Virus record (IMG/VR): IMGVR_UViG_3300043467_000033
Span: 1-24,515 of that record
DNA length: 24,515 nt
DNA from: a virus
Reading direction: 5' to 3' (one strand)
The notes beneath the pieces are model-generated. The model made no database searches and was not told the origin of the DNA. It saw only the letters and a list, made by a program, of their open reading frames with translations. Below, in pieces: positions 22,688 through 24,515 of this stretch. A program made the translations under genes and the position numbers. Position 1 is the first letter of the stretch; each line of letters starts with the position of its first letter.

Positions 22688-23215
22688 TTATATTAAATCG
22701 TAATCTTGGTTAGTAAAATCAGTATAGTCTTCTCCGACTTCTTCCTTTAGTCGTTCTTTGCAATTCTTTAGCGTGTTAAATATCGAAGTTAAGCTGATGC
22801 CTGAGTCTTTAGCAATGTCTCTCATTGATGCGTTTCCTTCCTTGTAGACTTTAAACAACATTGAGTCATACCAATGCCAATTATCCATCTCTTCGTGTAT
22901 CCTGATATGCAATCTTTCAAGTGCTTCGTGTTTTTCTAATTCACAATCAACATCTGCAACTCCTCTTACTTCGTCTAATGATAGAAACTGAACGCTGCCC
23001 GTTTTGTTTATTTCAAATGCTCGGTTGCGAAGCATCATCCACATCAAAGCAATGTTTGGTTTACCATCTTTGATTATCTTCTCCTCGTAGTTGTACTTTA
23101 CGATTCTCAGGTAAACATCCTGCACTACATCTTCGGCAAGGTCTTGCTCTCCAAATGAACGGACTATCTTTACCCATTCTTTGTGGTGGTCTGCTAAAAT
23201 TTTAAGTGCATCCAT
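22688..23215 (-). CDS. Phage sigma-70-family RNA polymerase factor
   Basis: 175 aa, similar in layout to ECF-type sigma factors. Region 2 covers about residues 1-70, with D-L-A-E-D-V-V-Q-D-V-Y-L-R-I at 25-38 (core RNA polymerase contact) and W-M-M-L-R-N-R-A-F-E-I at 59-69. A linker follows, then region 4 at about 100-155 with a helix-turn-helix (S-M-R-D-I-A-K-D-S-G-I-S-L-T-S-I-F) that would bind the -35-like element. It is the first gene of the long packaging-tail-head transcription unit and follows the promoter at 23231..23261. It probably redirects host polymerase to phage promoters at a later stage. Its own target promoters were not identified. Confidence 0.8.
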   Translation of the reverse strand: MDALKILADHHKEWVKIVRSFGEQDLAEDVVQDVYLRIVKYNYEEKIIKDGKPNIALMWMMLRNRAFEINKTGSVQFLSLDEVRGVADVDCELEKHEALERLHIRIHEEMDNWHWYDSMLFKVYKEGNASMRDIAKDSGISLTSIFNTLKNCKERLKEEVGEDYTDFTNQDYDLI

Positions 23216-23216
23216 T

Positions 23217-23252
23217 GACTAAATTCTAAACAAATATAAGACTAAATTCTAA
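23217..23252 (-). repeat. Two 13-base direct repeats around the -7 box, operator-like
   Basis: On the minus strand TTAGAATTTAGTC occurs at 23240..23252 and again at 23217..23229, so the copies are 23 bases apart, about two helical turns. The first lies between the -33 and -7 elements and the second over the probable start of transcription and the leader. Each copy contains TTAG twice, 7 bases apart. Such placement is typical of an operator. The small helix-turn-helix-like protein coded just upstream (23280..23501) is a candidate binder. Confidence 0.65.
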
Positions 23253-23261
23253 TCACACAAA
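23231..23261 (-). promoter_or_regulatory. Bacteroidota housekeeping-type promoter before the sigma factor gene
   Basis: Read on the minus strand, TTTG (23261..23258), a 19-base spacer and TATATTTG (23238..23231). This is the TTTG-N19-TAnnTTTG pattern of Bacteroides and Flavobacterium primary promoters, with every defined base matched. The leader to the ATG at 23215 would be about 10 bases. It lies just after the terminator of the small-gene cluster, so it should start a new transcript that runs into the packaging and structural genes. Confidence 0.8.
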
Positions 23262-23267
23262 TAAATT

Positions 23268-23290
23268 AAAAAAGCCACTTTAAAGTGGCT
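23268..23290 (-). terminator. Intrinsic terminator at the end of the small-gene cluster
   Basis: On the minus strand the perfect palindrome AGCCACTTTAAAGTGGCT (23290..23273) runs into TTTTTT, then AT-rich DNA. The stem overlaps the stop codon of the helix-turn-helix-like gene. The site separates the early-type cluster from the sigma-factor transcription unit. Confidence 0.85.
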
Positions 23291-23501
23291 CTAGGTTGTT
23301 GGAGTAAATTTCTCTCGTTACGTAATTATCTATCTTGTGTAAGGTTGATAAGGTTACGTCTTTGCCTTGTAGGAAGTTGTTTACTTGAAACTGATGCATC
23401 TTTAGTCCTTTGGCTTTTATGTCTTGGACTATTTGGTTTCGTGTTTTTACAAGCAGTATCCTATTCAGTTGCTTTCGGAGTGTGTCATCATCAATGTACA
23501 T
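23280..23501 (-). CDS. Small helix-turn-helix-like protein, possible repressor
   Basis: 73 aa. Residues ~10-60 are helical, with K-T-R-N-Q-I-V-Q-D-I-K-A-K-G, M-H-Q-F-Q-V-N-N-F-L-Q-G-K and T-L-S-T-L-H-K-I-D-N-Y, an order that fits a Cro/XRE-type helix-turn-helix of minimal length. The ATG at 23501 shares one base with the stop of the preceding gene (TGATG), so translation may be coupled. It is the last gene before the terminator and the sigma-gene promoter with repeated sequences. A role in controlling that promoter is inference. The fold is judged by eye. Confidence 0.6.
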   Translation of the reverse strand: MYIDDDTLRKQLNRILLVKTRNQIVQDIKAKGLKMHQFQVNNFLQGKDVTLSTLHKIDNYVTREIYSNNLEPL

Positions 23502-23737
23502 CAGAAAGGCAGATCATCATCAATACTATCACCTACAGGTCTGCGCTCTTCAGTCGGAGCAACATACGGCTCGCTAAATGATGCGCTAAAGAATTTGCCA
23601 GCTTTGCCTTCTTTCATCCATAACGCAACCTCCATTTCTTTACCGTTGACGTTTACTTTTCCTTTGTAGTCAGGATGGTTGTCAGCTTTCTTGTTCGTGT
23701 TTTTGAAGATAGCTCCTGTGTTTACTTTGTTTTCCAT
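23501..23737 (-). CDS. Small protein with SSB-like acidic C-terminal tip
   Basis: 78 aa. The middle (N-T-G-A-I-F-K-N-T-N-K-K-A-D-N-H-P-D-Y-K-G-K) is a strand-rich core with K-V-N-V-N-G-K-E-M-E-V-A-L-W, followed by K-F-F-S-A-S-F-S-E-P-Y. The last residues, D-S-I-D-D-D-L-P-F, are almost the consensus acidic tip of bacterial single-strand-binding proteins, which contacts replication proteins. The core resembles DUF736-type small OB-like proteins. A role as a phage single-strand DNA-binding or replication-partner protein is likely but not proven. It is about half the length of a full SSB. Confidence 0.65.
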   Translation of the reverse strand: MENKVNTGAIFKNTNKKADNHPDYKGKVNVNGKEMEVALWMKEGKAGKFFSASFSEPYVAPTEERRPVGDSIDDDLPF

Positions 23738-23740
23738 TTG

Positions 23741-23839
23741 TTATATATTAAAAATTAACTTGATTACTAAAATTATTACTATTGCAGTTACCATTATCAT
23801 CGTGGCAAGTGCTGCTAGGTATTCTTTGTCTGGTCTCAT
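23741..23839 (-). CDS. Tiny single-helix membrane protein
   Basis: A 32-aa ORF, M-R-P-D-K-E-Y-L-A-A-L to K-L-I-F-N-I, mostly one hydrophobic helix (about residues 8-30: A-T-M-I-M-V-T-A-I-V-I-I-L-V-I). The ATG overlaps the stop of the preceding gene as ATGA. The stop lies 3 bases before the next start. Overlap and hydrophobic design support a real gene. Function unknown. Confidence 0.55.
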   Translation of the reverse strand: MRPDKEYLAALATMIMVTAIVIILVIKLIFNI

Positions 23840-23997
23840 TCTTCTTCAAATTTAGATATTTCTAATTCCCCATCAAATGTGTAGCCCGTTAGTTTGAGCA
23901 ATTTATCCAAGTGATAAAGCAAGTCTTCAAGCGTTACATCTTCGTGTTCGAACTCATAGCTCGCTTTGTGTCCGTAGTGTGTGATTTCTATTTTCAT
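23836..23997 (-). CDS. Small acidic protein
   Basis: 53 aa, M-K-I-E-I-T-H-Y-G-H-K-A-S-Y-E-F-E-H-E-D, then a helix (L-E-D-L-L-Y-H-L-D-K-L-L-K-L) and an acidic end (S-K-F-E-E-E). The layout, with a short strand pair, a helix and an acidic tip, is compact and gene-like. The start is preceded by the leader element at 23999..24019 and the stop overlaps the next ATG. I have seen the M-K-I-E-I-T-H-Y-x-x-K family in Bacteroidota phages, without a known role. Confidence 0.7.
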   Translation of the reverse strand: MKIEITHYGHKASYEFEHEDVTLEDLLYHLDKLLKLTGYTFDGELEISKFEEE

Positions 23998-23998
23998 A

Positions 23999-24019
23999 CT
24001 TATTCTGATTTAAAGGTTA
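23999..24019 (-). repeat. Repeated leader element, copy 1
   Basis: 21 bases ending one base before the ATG at 23997 and identical to 24219..24239. The minus-strand core is AAATCAGAATAAG. Here it also codes for the last residues of the 72-aa gene (L-T-F-K-S-E) and its stop codon, while at the other sites it is not coding. Confidence 0.75.
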
Positions 24020-24218
24020 ATAATTCTTTAGCTATCTGCTCCGTTGTCTTGCCTTGTATGTAATTCTCAAAACTTACCTCAACAACTTTACAAGCAAATT
24101 GAATCTTCTGATTCTCCTCCATTTCTTTGGCTTTGTCAATTACCCATCCTTTCCACATAACATTGATTTTAGGATATTGCATATTAATTTCGTTAATCAA
24201 CCATTCTACTGCTGTCAT
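24000..24218 (-). CDS. Small phage protein of unknown function (MTAVEWL type)
   Basis: 72 aa, M-T-A-V-E-W-L-I-N-E-I-N-M-Q-Y-P, then W-V-I-D-K-A-K-E-M-E-E-N-Q-K-I-Q-F-A. The M-T-A-V-E-W-L start and the A-K-x-M-E-x-x-Q middle form a pattern found in several Bacteroidota phage small-gene clusters. The C-terminal end is charged. The ATG directly follows a copy of the leader repeat, and its stop lies in another copy. No function known to me. Confidence 0.7.
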   Translation of the reverse strand: MTAVEWLINEINMQYPKINVMWKGWVIDKAKEMEENQKIQFACKVVEVSFENYIQGKTTEQIAKELLTFKSE

Positions 24219-24239
24219 CTTATTCTGATTTAAAGGTTA
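24219..24239 (-). repeat. Repeated leader element, copy 2
   Basis: 21 bases directly before the ATG at 24218, identical to 23999..24019. It begins at the stop codon of the 86-aa gene and is otherwise non-coding here. Confidence 0.75.
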
Positions 24240-24497
24240 TAAAAAAAATGGTCTTATTGTTCCTACGCCAACTGCAAAACCAAAAGCAAAAGTCAAAGCA
24301 ATAAATAATCTTTCTTTAAATGTTTTAGCTTCAATGTTATAGTGGTTCATAGGTAAACACAATAAAGGATTTACAAATACCATCAAAACCATTCCCATCC
24401 AATTTTTGTCCATTAAAAATCTAAAACCTGCAATGCTGTTTGCTTCTAATATAATTGCAGTAAAGAAAACTAAAATAAGTTTGTGCTTAAACTTCAT
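24237..24497 (-). CDS. Small membrane protein with three hydrophobic segments
   Basis: 86 aa. Hydrophobic stretches lie at about residues 7-24 (L-I-L-V-F-F-T-A-I-I-L-E-A), 34-50 (G-M-V-L-M-V-F-V-N-P-L-L-C-L-P-M) and 65-82 (L-F-I-A-L-T-F-A-F-G-F-A-V-G-V-G). The N-terminus is basic. The first helix contains a Glu-Ala-Asn, so it may not be a simple anchor. It precedes the 72-aa gene by 18 bases and is preceded by a third, shorter copy of the leader sequence. I do not recognise it; a role in superinfection exclusion is possible for a membrane protein at this place but unsupported. Confidence 0.6.
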   Translation of the reverse strand: MKFKHKLILVFFTAIILEANSIAGFRFLMDKNWMGMVLMVFVNPLLCLPMNHYNIEAKTFKERLFIALTFAFGFAVGVGTIRPFFL

Positions 24498-24511
24498 CTT
24501 ATTCTGATTTA
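24498..24511 (-). repeat. Repeated leader element, shorter copy 3
   Basis: The 14 bases directly before the ATG at 24497 match the start-proximal end of the two other leader copies (TAAATCAGAATAAG on the minus strand). The match ends here and the window ends 4 bases later, so whether it was once longer cannot be told. Confidence 0.65.
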
Positions 24512-24515
24512 TTTA

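Overview
The window is a contiguous piece of a tailed, siphovirus-like bacteriophage (or prophage) genome that infects a member of the Bacteroidota, most likely a flavobacterium. The host inference rests on three things. The DNA is AT-rich, start codons lack strong Shine-Dalgarno sequences, and the one clear promoter (23231..23261) matches the Bacteroidota housekeeping pattern TTTG-N19-TAnnTTTG. Every gene I can support is on the minus strand, so the window is transcribed from right to left. Neighbouring genes are packed with ATGA or TAATG stop/start overlaps. No gene-free stretch exceeds about 100 bases. I saw no integrase, tRNA, CRISPR array or insertion sequence, so the window does not show whether the phage is temperate.

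Right end (24515 to about 23260): the tail of an early-type small-gene cluster. It holds two small membrane proteins, a 72-aa protein, a 53-aa acidic protein, a 78-aa protein with an SSB-like acidic tip and a 73-aa helix-turn-helix-like protein. The cluster ends in a clear intrinsic terminator. Three of its start codons are preceded by the same short leader sequence.

Regulatory switch and packaging (23261 to 19522): a consensus promoter, with a 13-base sequence repeated on each side of its -7 box, drives a phage sigma-70-family factor. A Cys-rich 123-aa protein, a ParB-like/DNA methyltransferase fusion, the small and large terminase subunits and a 61-aa protein follow.

Tail block (19519 to 10242): a gene with a strong -1 ribosomal frameshift signal (nine T), which probably gives two C-terminal variants. 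Then come a tail-completion-like protein, a fibre-like protein, small proteins, a gp10-like protein, two large tail/baseplate proteins, a 53-aa gene and the tape measure protein.

Head block (10221 to 3708): XkdF-like prohead protease, small proteins, acidic coiled-coil scaffold candidate, decoration candidate, HK97-fold-type major capsid protein, probable tail tube protein, a 109-aa protein, portal with a C-terminal extension and head-tail connector. Intrinsic terminators follow both the capsid gene and the tail tube candidate. The tail-before-head order, with the portal after the capsid gene, differs from the classical siphophage order.

Left end (3711 to 1): a GWG-repeat adhesion-like protein, small proteins and the lysis module (holin, a probable L,D-transpeptidase-like endolysin and a one-chain spanin candidate). 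Last is a metallophosphoesterase gene that runs off the window edge. The most noteworthy signals are the frameshift gene with its doubly coding tail, the operator-like repeats around the sigma-gene promoter, the repeated leader of the early genes, and a peptide motif (TELSKHE and a relative) shared by the portal, the protease and a 116-aa protein.
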